Assembly: GCF_024978135.1 (NCBI RefSeq)
Contig: NZ_JANTEZ010000006.1
Coordinates: forward strand, 163,915-227,914
Length of the DNA stretch: 64,000 nt
Source: Herbiconiux gentiana
GTDB lineage: Bacteria; Actinomycetota; Actinomycetes; Actinomycetales; Microbacteriaceae
Direction: 5' to 3'
Part shown: one piece after another, positions 57,508 to 64,000 of the stretch
How the letters are laid out: each line of letters opens with the position of its first letter
Numbering within the stretch: position 1 is the stretch's first letter
Translations under genes and position numbers: made by a program
Notes under the pieces: generated by a model
Told to the model about the DNA's origin: nothing
Seen by the model: the letters and a program-made list of their open reading frames with translations, nothing else
The model's database searches: none

Positions 57508-58291
57508 GATCGTGTCGGTCGTGGATGCTCGAGACGTTCGTCTCGGCGTGATAGGTCTCGATGTGGTTCCGGATGCGCGTGCGCGCCCCCTCCGCGTCAC
57601 CGTCGTCGATCGCGCCGACGATGGCGCGGTGCTCGGCGGCGAGCCGCCGCTCGGTCGCCGCCCAGTCCGGCAGCACCGAGGCCCCGACGCGGATGTACTG
57701 CTCGATCGAGTCGCGCAGCCCCGACATCATCGCGGCGATCACCGCGTTGCCCGACGCCGCGGCGAGGGCGAGGTGGAAGGCCTGGTCGAGGGTGAGGAAC
57801 TCCTCGCGCCCGAGCGGCGCCCCGTCGGCACCCGGCTGCTCCATGGCGTCGAGCAGCTCCCGGGCCTCCTCGAGCCCGGGGCGCACGGAGCTCGCGGCGA
57901 GCTCGGTGACCACGGCCGACTCCAGCACCACCCGAGTGGCGACGACGTCGGGCACGGCGAAGCCCTGCGCCGCGACCTGCAGCCGCACCAGCGCGCTCAT
58001 GCCGCCGGTCGGCCGCGCGATGATGACGGCGCCCGACTGCGGCCCCGACCCCGCCCGCGTGCTGATCAGCCCGAGCACCTCGAGCACCCGGATCGCCTCA
58101 CGGACGCTCGACCGCCCCACGCCGAGCTCGGCGGCGAGGGCGCGTTCGGCGGGCAGATGATCGCCCGGCTTCAGGATGCCCGCCACGAGGTCGCCCTCGA
58201 TCCGCCGCAGCACGACCTCCCAAGCCCGCCCGCCGTCGACGCCCTCGGGGGCAGGCGCGGCGGACGAGGAAGCGGCGGCGGCAGCGCCCAT
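57503..58291 (-). CDS. FadR-subfamily GntR regulator (LldR/GlcC-like)
   Basis: Protein of 262 residues from the ATG at 58291, which has GAGGAGG 8 nt upstream; a longer frame from 58327 would begin inside the operator. The winged HTH (about 20-95) reads HLPAERALAAELGVGRSSVREAIRVLEVLGLIST. The FCD domain (about 105-255) has the metal-site histidines in LDQAFHLALAAASGN and AAEHRAIVGAIDDGDAEGARTRIRNHIETYH. It lies directly upstream of the hydroxyacid oxidase and glycerate kinase genes, so it should be a lactate- or glycolate-responsive repressor that also controls itself. The first 18 residues are Ala/Ser-rich. Confidence 0.92.
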   Translation of the reverse strand: MGAAAAASSSAAPAPEGVDGGRAWEVVLRRIEGDLVAGILKPGDHLPAERALAAELGVGRSSVREAIRVLEVLGLISTRAGSGPQSGAVIIARPTGGMSALVRLQVAAQGFAVPDVVATRVVLESAVVTELAASSVRPGLEEARELLDAMEQPGADGAPLGREEFLTLDQAFHLALAAASGNAVIAAMMSGLRDSIEQYIRVGASVLPDWAATERRLAAEHRAIVGAIDDGDAEGARTRIRNHIETYHAETNVSSIHDRHDH

Positions 58292-58328
58292 GCGGTCCTC
58301 CTCGACGGCGGCGAACGGTCTGCCCATA

Positions 58329-58352
58329 TGGTCAGACCGTGTGGTCTGACCA
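58329..58352. promoter_or_regulatory. FadR-type operator TGGTCAGACC-GTGT-GGTCTGACCA
   Basis: Perfect 10-bp arms around GTGT. The right half contains TGGTCTGACCA, an exact match to the FadR-family core T-N-G-T-N3-A-C-N-A. It is located about 38 bp upstream of the regulator's ATG, in the spot expected for autoregulation. Confidence 0.75.
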
Positions 58353-58359
58353 CACGCTA

Positions 58360-59163
58360 TCAGAACACCGCACTGCTGTCAGCAGCGTCGAACATCGACC
58401 GCAGCCGTTCGTCGACCGCCGTCGCGAGCACCCGCTGCCCCGCCGCGGTCGGATGCGTGTCGTCGAACTGCATCAGGTCGAACCGCCCGGCGAGCGGCTC
58501 CCCGAGGTCGATCCAGCGCGCGCCCTCGGCCTCCGCGGCCGAGCGCACCGCGTCGTTGATCCCGCCGAGCTCGGGCGGGGTGTCCTGATCGCCCCAGATG
58601 GCGCTGAGCCCCACCAGAGCCGTGTCGGGGAACGCCCGGTGCAGCGCCAGGAACGCCTTCTTCGCGGCGTGCTCGACCTTGCCCGGATCGAGACCGAGGT
58701 CGTTGCTGCTAGCGGAGACGATGATCAGGGCGGGCGCATCCGCATCGCCGTGCCCGTCGTCGATCACCTGCGCCACCTGCTCGGAGAAGGTGCGCCCGTC
58801 GTCGCCCGGCTGCACGAACCCCGAGCCGTCCTCGGACAGGTTCGTGAGCTGCCAGTCGTCGGCCCGGGCGAGCACGGCGGGCCAGGCCTCCTCGGTGTCG
58901 AGCCCGTTGCCCGACATGATCGAGTCGCCGATGGTCACGATCTTCTGCCGCTGCCCGGCCGGGGGAGCCTCGGCACCCGAGTCGATCACCCACGGGCCAC
59001 CGGGCGCGGGCCCCGCCGCCCCGAACTGCGCGGCACCTCCGGCGGCGGCCGAGCATCCGGCCAGCAGCATCGCGCCGGCCACGAGCAGCCCGAGCGGTAC
59101 CAGGCGACGGATGCCCGCCCGGCCGGTCGACCGTGACGCACCCTGACCCCGCTCGACCTGCAC
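58360..59163 (-). CDS. Lipoprotein SGNH/GDSL-type hydrolase
   Basis: Protein of 267 residues from a GTG at 59163 (a GTG at 59208 is an in-frame alternative). The N-terminus is a lipoprotein signal: basic residues, a hydrophobic stretch and the lipobox LLAGC with Cys37, so the enzyme would be tethered outside the membrane. The esterase blocks are IGDSIMSGNG with the nucleophile serine (about residues 78-87), SASSNDLGL (block III-type N-D) and DDTHPTAAGQ with the catalytic Asp and His (about 241-250). Probably a cell-surface carbohydrate or lipid esterase. A stop 8 bp from the FadR-type operator means the two units are back to back. Confidence 0.85.
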   Translation of the reverse strand: MQVERGQGASRSTGRAGIRRLVPLGLLVAGAMLLAGCSAAAGGAAQFGAAGPAPGGPWVIDSGAEAPPAGQRQKIVTIGDSIMSGNGLDTEEAWPAVLARADDWQLTNLSEDGSGFVQPGDDGRTFSEQVAQVIDDGHGDADAPALIIVSASSNDLGLDPGKVEHAAKKAFLALHRAFPDTALVGLSAIWGDQDTPPELGGINDAVRSAAEAEGARWIDLGEPLAGRFDLMQFDDTHPTAAGQRVLATAVDERLRSMFDAADSSAVF

Positions 59164-59292
59164 GCCTCGCAGTCTCGACCCCGGGCCTGGGAACCGCCGC
59201 CGAGTCACCCGGGAGCGGGCCGCGCCATCCGACCCCCGCCCGCGAGCGGGCGCCCAGCCGGCCCCATCCGGGAGCGGGCCGCGCCGCCCCGC

Positions 59293-61890
59293 TCAGCACG
59301 GGGTCAGCGACCGCACCCTCTCGCTGAGCGAGGTCGTGCCGCCCACCAGCGTGACGTGCTCGGTCTCGAACGCGTCGAGGGCCGCCAGCACCTCGGTCGC
59401 CACACAATCGGGCTGCACCACGAACAGCGGGGCGCCGAAGCGGGCGGCGACGGGGCCGCCGGCCAGGGCATCCGCGAACCCGGAGCCGCTGGCGAGCATC
59501 ACCCGCGCGGTCGGCGTCGAGAAGTAGCTGCGGTTGATCACGGAGCTGGTGGCATAGCGGTCGTCGCCGGCGAGGCGGGTGATGCGCTGCATGGTGGACA
59601 CGAGCTGCAGCTCGGCCTCGACGTCGTACGAGACGGTGAGCGGCCCGCCGACGATCGCGGCGTCGGTCGTTCCGAGCTTCTCGAGCAGCGACCGCGTCGG
59701 GGAGTCGACGCCGGCGGCGCCGTTCACCAGCACGACCGGCATCGACGCCTTCGCGCCGGCCGCCCCCGCCGAGAGCGCGTCGGGGAAGTTGGCGCCGGTG
59801 GCGACGAACACCGACGGCGCGGCGGGGAAGGCGTACGCGACGATCGCCCGTCCGGTGGCGTAGCGGTCGGCGCCGCTCAGCCGGGTGACCGGGGCGATCG
59901 TCTTCGCCGCGTCGGCGACGGCGGCCGAGACGCTGTTCACGCCTCCGACGACGACGATGCGATCGGGATCCAGGCGTGCCAGCTCGGCGCGGACCGCCGA
60001 GGGGAGTGCTCCCGGGGTGGTGAGCAGCAGCGGGCCGCCCTGCTTCGACGCCGCGGGGCCGGCGGCGAGGGCATCCGGGTAGGTCGTGCCGGTGGCCAGG
60101 TAGACGACCGGTGCACCCGAGGGGAAGGCGGCCTTCGACAGGGCGATGGCGGTGCCGTAGCGGTCGGCGCCCGAGAGGCGGTCGCGGGTGGTGACGCCCG
60201 AGACGTCGACGGCGCCGAGGCTGATGGTGACGGTCGCGGATGCGCTGCCGAGCGAGCCGACCGACACCGTGAGTCCGCCGAGATCGGTGCTCAGGCTGTC
60301 GCCGGCGGCGAGGAAGCGGTGCCGCACGCCGTCGCCCCCGGCGGTGTCGAGCAGGGCGGCCGATGACTCGTCGACCCCCTCGAAGCCGTCGAAGCGGTCG
60401 AGCCGGAGCCGCAGCACGCGCACGCCGACCCCGTAGCTCGGGTCGTAGCCGTAGGCGCCGATCGTGTTGTAGTAGCTCTCGGCGTCGCGCCCGGTGGCGA
60501 TGGACGTGCCGGTGCCTGAGCGGTACTCGAGGTAGTAGGGGTCACCCGACCGGGGGTCGGTCACCACGATGCCGCGGGTGCCCGAGGTCGACGAGGCGGC
60601 TGCGAGGGTCGAGGTGATCGTGGCGGTCTTCTGTCCGCTCGGCAGTGCCACCGTCTGCAACCCGCGGCCGGGTGCGAGCACGCCGAGGTGCACGCGGTGG
60701 GTGACGTTGAGGGCGGCCAGGGCCTCGGTGGTGGCCAGCGCGTCGCCCTGGGAGTTCTGCAGGCGGAAGCCCCCGGCCATCACGTCGTAGTAGTCGTCGT
60801 AGACCGCGTCGTAGCAGGGCGGGGCCGTGTCGACGGTCGTCGGCGCATCGGGGCACTGCACGCTGTTCGAGTGCCCGAGCGAGATGTTGTGGCCGAATTC
60901 GTGCGCCATCACCTGACTCTCGTCGGTCACCGGCTTCACCACGGCCCAGATCTCCCCGCCGTCGTGGATGCCCGTGCCCACGGTGCCGAGCCCGGTTCCC
61001 GCCCCGCAGGCCTCGCTCGCGATCACCACGAGATGGGTGGGGGTGCTGCGGGTGCCGCTCCAGTACGACTCCTCGGTGCTGCCGAACGCGGCGGCGCCCT
61101 TCGACCATGCCACCGACGGATCGCAGCTCGCCACGGTGATGCGCTTGTATCCCCCGGAGGCCGCGAGCGAGGAGATCTGGCCGGCCGACTGCTGCACCCA
61201 GAAGAGTCCGAGGTTCTTGACGATGCGGTCGAGCACGGAGGTGGGGAACTCGGCGCTGGAGTTCTCGCCGGGCTGGGCGAGCACGACGACGTTGAGGAGG
61301 TGGGGTTTGGCGGGGGCGGCGGCGGTCGCGGCGGTGGTCTCGGCGGTGCTGTCGGTGCCCTGCTCGGTGGACGGGGCGGTCTCGGCGACGTCGTCAGGGG
61401 CGGCGGGGCGGGGGGCGAGCAGCGTCCACCCGGTGACCGAGGGTCGGGGGCCGTCGTCGACCGCCGCGGCGGCGACCTCGGTGAGCAGCTCTGGTGACGG
61501 ATCCGCCGTCGTCCCAGCGGCGTCGAGCTCGTCGCGCACCGGTGCCGACAGCTGGTCGAGCACGGCGTCGGGCAGCGCCAGCTCGACCTGCACCCGGTCG
61601 CCGAGACGGGCTCCCTGCAGCGGGTCGGCCAGCGGCATGGATGCCCCGCCATCGGTGATCACGGCGTAGTCGAAGCCGTCGGGCCCGTCGGGCGCCGCGG
61701 GCGGACCGGTCGTCGGCTCGGTGGCGACGATCGGTGGTGCCTCGCGCGGCACCACCCGCACGAGCCCCTCGACGGTGAGGCCGCCGGCACCCTCGTCGGC
61801 GCTGGCCGACATGGTGGCGGTGGTGGCGCCGAACGACAGCCCGAGGGTGACGGCGGTGACCAGGGCGACGGTGCGGAGGGACGTTCTCAT
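59293..61890 (-). CDS. Secreted metzincin-like protease with three CWB2 repeats
   Basis: Protein of 865 residues with a Sec signal peptide (about residues 1-31, SASA before cleavage). An N-terminal propeptide-like region is followed by a metzincin zinc motif HEFGHNISLGH (H330, H334 and H340) with a YYDVMAGG Met-turn about 47 residues later, as in the M11/M12-type gametolysin-like enzymes. The usual glycine after the second His is S337. A beta-rich region (about 420-560) precedes three cell-wall-binding repeats 2 (PF04122), each starting RLSGADRY or RLAGDDRY (about 570, 665 and 760). It is thus predicted to be an extracellular metalloprotease anchored non-covalently to the wall. The ATG at 61890 follows GGGAG by 7 nt. 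Confidence 0.9.
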   Translation of the reverse strand: MRTSLRTVALVTAVTLGLSFGATTATMSASADEGAGGLTVEGLVRVVPREAPPIVATEPTTGPPAAPDGPDGFDYAVITDGGASMPLADPLQGARLGDRVQVELALPDAVLDQLSAPVRDELDAAGTTADPSPELLTEVAAAAVDDGPRPSVTGWTLLAPRPAAPDDVAETAPSTEQGTDSTAETTAATAAAPAKPHLLNVVVLAQPGENSSAEFPTSVLDRIVKNLGLFWVQQSAGQISSLAASGGYKRITVASCDPSVAWSKGAAAFGSTEESYWSGTRSTPTHLVVIASEACGAGTGLGTVGTGIHDGGEIWAVVKPVTDESQVMAHEFGHNISLGHSNSVQCPDAPTTVDTAPPCYDAVYDDYYDVMAGGFRLQNSQGDALATTEALAALNVTHRVHLGVLAPGRGLQTVALPSGQKTATITSTLAAASSTSGTRGIVVTDPRSGDPYYLEYRSGTGTSIATGRDAESYYNTIGAYGYDPSYGVGVRVLRLRLDRFDGFEGVDESSAALLDTAGGDGVRHRFLAAGDSLSTDLGGLTVSVGSLGSASATVTISLGAVDVSGVTTRDRLSGADRYGTAIALSKAAFPSGAPVVYLATGTTYPDALAAGPAASKQGGPLLLTTPGALPSAVRAELARLDPDRIVVVGGVNSVSAAVADAAKTIAPVTRLSGADRYATGRAIVAYAFPAAPSVFVATGANFPDALSAGAAGAKASMPVVLVNGAAGVDSPTRSLLEKLGTTDAAIVGGPLTVSYDVEAELQLVSTMQRITRLAGDDRYATSSVINRSYFSTPTARVMLASGSGFADALAGGPVAARFGAPLFVVQPDCVATEVLAALDAFETEHVTLVGGTTSLSERVRSLTPC

Positions 61891-61955
61891 GGCGATCTCC
61901 CGAAGGGACGGGTGCACGGCGATGCCCTCCGGCGACGGTGCCGGTGGATGCCCGA

Positions 61956-61961
61956 ATCCTA
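61956..61961 (-). promoter_or_regulatory. -10 hexamer TAGGAT for the CWB2 protease gene
   Basis: On the minus strand TAGGAT at this site would give a leader of roughly 60 nt ending in the GGGAG ribosome binding site before the ATG at 61890. Confidence 0.35.
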
Positions 61962-62036
61962 GGGCCCGCCCGCGCCCCAGCGCCAGAGCATCAGCGCACC
62001 CGCGTCAGTGCGCGAGAGGGCGGCCGCGCGGGCGGG

Positions 62037-62240
62037 TCAGATCTCGTCGAGCATCTCCTCGAAACGCACGGTAGCCGCCGCGGCGCTCATCCGTCCGCCG
62101 GTCACGGCCGAGATCACGTCGAAGTACTCCAGCCGCAGGCGTGCCCGCTCGGGCGTCACCGGTCGGCGCACATGGTCGAGGGCGAAGGCGACGTCGGTGC
62201 GCGCGATCAGCGCCTCCCGCGTCCAGCTCGTGTCGTTCAC
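62037..62240 (-). CDS. Small hypothetical protein
   Basis: Protein of 67 residues, helical, with no signal or membrane segment; it reads VNDTSWTREALIARTDVAFAL and ends in RFEEMLDEI. No family recognised. The GTG at 62240 is supported by TACGGT exactly 6 nt upstream, which is why I prefer it to the much longer antisense frame that contains it. Confidence 0.55.
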   Translation of the reverse strand: MNDTSWTREALIARTDVAFALDHVRRPVTPERARLRLEYFDVISAVTGGRMSAAAATVRFEEMLDEI

Positions 62241-62246
62241 CCGCCG

Positions 62247-62252
62247 ACCGTA
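62247..62252 (-). promoter_or_regulatory. -10 hexamer TACGGT for the 67-residue protein gene
   Basis: On the minus strand TACGGT, 6 nt, then GTG at 62240; leaderless arrangement. Confidence 0.45.
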
Positions 62253-62338
62253 GCCGCCGGAGGTTAACCGCCGGTGAAGCGCGAGCCGCCGCGCCGTCGC
62301 GCCGTCGCCGCAACGCCGCCGCACCGCTGAGGCGGCGA

Positions 62339-63244
62339 TCAGGCCAGGCGGGCGAGCTCCTCCGCGTCGAGCTCGAGGCCGAACGATTGCACGAGGGCGG
62401 GCAGCTGCTCCACCGTGCGCGCACTCGCGATCGGAGCGCCGACGGTCGGCTGCTGGCGCAGCCACGCCAGCGCCACCGCCGCCACGGGCACCGAGCGCTC
62501 GGCCGCGATGGCGTCGAGGGTGCCGAGCAGCTCGACGTTCGCGGGGTCGTCGAGGTAGGCGGATGCTCCACCGGCCCGCGCCGAGTCGACGGCCTGGCCC
62601 GGCCGGTACTTGCCGGTGAGGAACCCGCTCGCGAGGCCCGAGTAGGGCAGCTCCACGATGCCGAGCTCCTGGAGCGTGTCGCGCAGCGAGGTCTCGAACG
62701 AGCGGTCGACGAGGTTGTACTGGTCCTGGGCGACGGTGAAGGCGGTGAGGCCCGCGGCCTTCGCGATCGAGACGGCCGAGCGCAGGCGGTCGGCCGTGAA
62801 GTTCGAGGCGCCGGCCTCGACGATCTTGCCCGCCTGCACCAGCTCGTCGAAGACGCCGACGTACTCCTCCTGCGCGACCCGCTGGTCGTCGCGGTGGGCG
62901 TAGTAGAGGTCGATGCGGTCGGTCTGCAGCCGGCGCAGGGAGTCGTCGACCGTGGCGCGCACGTTGTCCGCCGACAGGCCGGGTCGCTCGGGGAGCGAGA
63001 AGACCTTCGTGGCGATCACCACGTCGTCCCGCCGACCGCGGCTCGCGAACCACTCGCCGATGACCGTCTCGGACTCGCCGCCGGAGTTGCCGGGCACCCA
63101 GGCCGAGTACACGTCGGCGGTGTCGATCGAGCGCCCTCCCGCCTCGACGAAGGCGTCGAGAACGGCGAACGACTCCTCGCGGCTCGAGGTCCAGCCGAAG
63201 GTGTTGCCGCCGAGAACGAGGGGTCCGAAGTCGAGCGAGGTCAT
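62339..63244 (-). CDS. Aldo/keto reductase
   Basis: NAD(P)H-dependent reductase of carbonyl compounds, 301 residues, (beta/alpha)8 barrel. The catalytic tetrad is visible: Asp and Tyr in SIDTADVYSAW (about 39-49), Lys in VIATKVF (about 76-82) and His in LYYAHRDD (about 113-120). It falls in the AKR11/12-like bacterial group (GNTFGWTSSREESFAVLDAF at the start). GGAAGGA precedes the ATG at 63244, and a TAACGT hexamer further upstream could give a short leader. It faces the DUF1707 gene across a 100-bp gap. Confidence 0.92.
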   Translation of the reverse strand: MTSLDFGPLVLGGNTFGWTSSREESFAVLDAFVEAGGRSIDTADVYSAWVPGNSGGESETVIGEWFASRGRRDDVVIATKVFSLPERPGLSADNVRATVDDSLRRLQTDRIDLYYAHRDDQRVAQEEYVGVFDELVQAGKIVEAGASNFTADRLRSAVSIAKAAGLTAFTVAQDQYNLVDRSFETSLRDTLQELGIVELPYSGLASGFLTGKYRPGQAVDSARAGGASAYLDDPANVELLGTLDAIAAERSVPVAAVALAWLRQQPTVGAPIASARTVEQLPALVQSFGLELDAEELARLA

Positions 63245-63344
63245 GGTGTCCTTCCGATGGGATGCGGTTCCCTCACGTTACGCCCGGTGCGATCTCCTCG
63301 TTCGGGGCTACCGTTCAGGCTCCGTCGTCGGGCATGGTTGCAGC

Positions 63345-63935
63345 ATGAGCTATGACGACGCCCACACCGCCCACCTCCGCCTGAGCCACGCCGACCGGGA
63401 CGCCGCGATCGCGGCCCTGGCCCATGCCGAGTCCGAGGGACGCCTCACCGCGGAGGAACTCGCCGACCGCACGGCCTCGGCGGGCCGCGCGGTGACCCGC
63501 GCCGATCTCGCCCCGCTCTTCGCCGACCTCCCCTCGGCCGACGCGCCCTCCGCCGACGCGACCCCGCCCGCGGTGGATGCCAAGTCGCACCCGGCCGCCG
63601 TGCCCCCGCAGCCGGTGGCTGCGCCCGCGTACGGCGCTCTCGGCTACGGTGGCCCGGGCTCCGACGGCCCCGGCTATGGCGCTCCTGGCTACGGCGGCCC
63701 CGGTTACGGCGGCCCCGCCTACTACCCCGACCAGGCCACCCGGCCCGCGCCGCTCGGCGGTGCCGCCGGCGTCGCCGCGGTGAGCGTCACCCCGCTCATC
63801 GCGCTCGGCCTGTTTCTCGCCTGCGGCTTCCTCATCCCGGGCGGCTTCGCCTGGTCGTGGATCTTCTGGCTCTTCGTGCCGGTCGTCGGCATCGTCGTCT
63901 GGGGCCCGGCCGGTCGCGGCCACGACCGCCGCTGA
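63345..63935 (+). CDS. DUF1707 protein with Gly/Tyr-rich linker and two membrane helices
   Basis: Protein of 196 residues. The DUF1707 domain is LRLSHADRDAAIAALAHAESEGRLTAEELADRTASAGRAVTRADLAPLFADLP (about 11-63). A low-complexity linker follows with repeated GYGGPG-type units (about 95-125), then two transmembrane helices (about 140-163 and 166-190) joined by a short turn, with a basic C-terminus. The family is confined to Actinobacteria and lacks a known function. The ATG has a CATGGT hexamer 6 nt upstream. From the stop to the right edge no gene is visible. Confidence 0.85.
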   Translation: MSYDDAHTAHLRLSHADRDAAIAALAHAESEGRLTAEELADRTASAGRAVTRADLAPLFADLPSADAPSADATPPAVDAKSHPAAVPPQPVAAPAYGALGYGGPGSDGPGYGAPGYGGPGYGGPAYYPDQATRPAPLGGAAGVAAVSVTPLIALGLFLACGFLIPGGFAWSWIFWLFVPVVGIVVWGPAGRGHDRR

Positions 63936-64000
63936 CGACCCGCGGCCCCGCCCGGGCCCCGCCCGGCCAGCGGCCGCGCCCACCCGCGGCCGGCCGCCAG

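Noticed and set aside
1..64000. tRNA, rRNA, riboswitch or replication-origin features
   Set aside because: No tRNA cloverleaf with a T-loop GGTTCGA-type core, no rRNA sequence, no recognisable riboswitch core and no DnaA-box cluster were found on reading.

Overview
This window is a contiguous piece of an actinobacterial chromosome. It is very G+C-rich, strongly biased to G/C in third codon positions, and carries family signatures typical of Actinobacteria: coproporphyrin-type heme synthesis with HemQ, DUF3097, DUF3618, DUF1206, DUF1707 and a LexA box of the TCGAAC-N4-GTTCGA type. The overall style (Microbacteriaceae-like gene content, many GGATGC/GCATCC words) suggests a soil- or plant-associated member of the Microbacteriaceae; that placement is inference. 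I see no tRNA, rRNA, CRISPR array, insertion sequence or prophage.

Layout. 1-6.3 kb: the edge of a MATE-like transporter gene, an M13 metallopeptidase, a beta-lactamase-fold protein, a LysR regulator divergent from a class V aminotransferase, and a secreted protein. 6.4-20.4 kb: an almost complete heme pathway. hemA (with a Nudix gene and a Pro-rich membrane protein) lies on the minus strand; hemE-hemY, three small envelope-type genes, hemQ-hemH-hemC-hemD and hemB-hemL lie on the plus strand, interrupted by a minus-strand AlkB-like gene with a LexA box. HemQ plus a ferrochelatase with cysteine ligands means the coproporphyrin-dependent route. 20.5-30.4 kb: mostly single-gene units (MDR reductase, ABC exporter, LssY_C membrane protein, PEP-mutase/ICL-family enzyme, TrhO, thioesterase, siderophore-interacting protein, FAD oxidoreductase).

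30.5-38.3 kb: amino-acid catabolism. A large PutA (proline to glutamate) carries an unusual low-complexity linker; ddaH-rocD (dimethylarginine/arginine-type hydrolase and ornithine aminotransferase) is divergent from an Lrp regulator. Both routes converge on glutamate semialdehyde/P5C. 38.4-45.2 kb: regulators (FCD-GntR, IclR), membrane proteins (PAP2, DUF1206), DUF3097, a mini-DivIVA protein, VOC and TPR proteins.

45.3-54.8 kb: a long plus-strand catabolic block with a palindrome next to an IclR gene: CoA-transferase A/B, an amidase, a kinase-aminotransferase fusion resembling hydroxylysine kinase joined to a phospho-lyase, agmatine deiminase, a CMD-family protein and a PfkB sugar kinase. 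This is the best candidate for an undescribed pathway. 54.9-58.4 kb: an FadR-type regulator with a near-perfect operator, an FMN-dependent 2-hydroxyacid oxidase and glycerate kinase. 58.4-64 kb: a lipoprotein SGNH hydrolase, a large secreted metzincin-like protein with three CWB2 repeats, an aldo/keto reductase and a DUF1707 protein.

Two genome-wide habits stand out. About 18 genes have a TAnnnT-like -10 hexamer exactly 6 nt before the start codon, the signature of leaderless mRNAs, and this settles several start choices (hemA, the M13 peptidase, DUF3097 and others). Conserved enzymes repeatedly carry low-complexity tails or linkers (HemA, HemY, PutA, SIP, CoA-transferase A, the amidase, the kinase-aminotransferase, the hydroxyacid oxidase).
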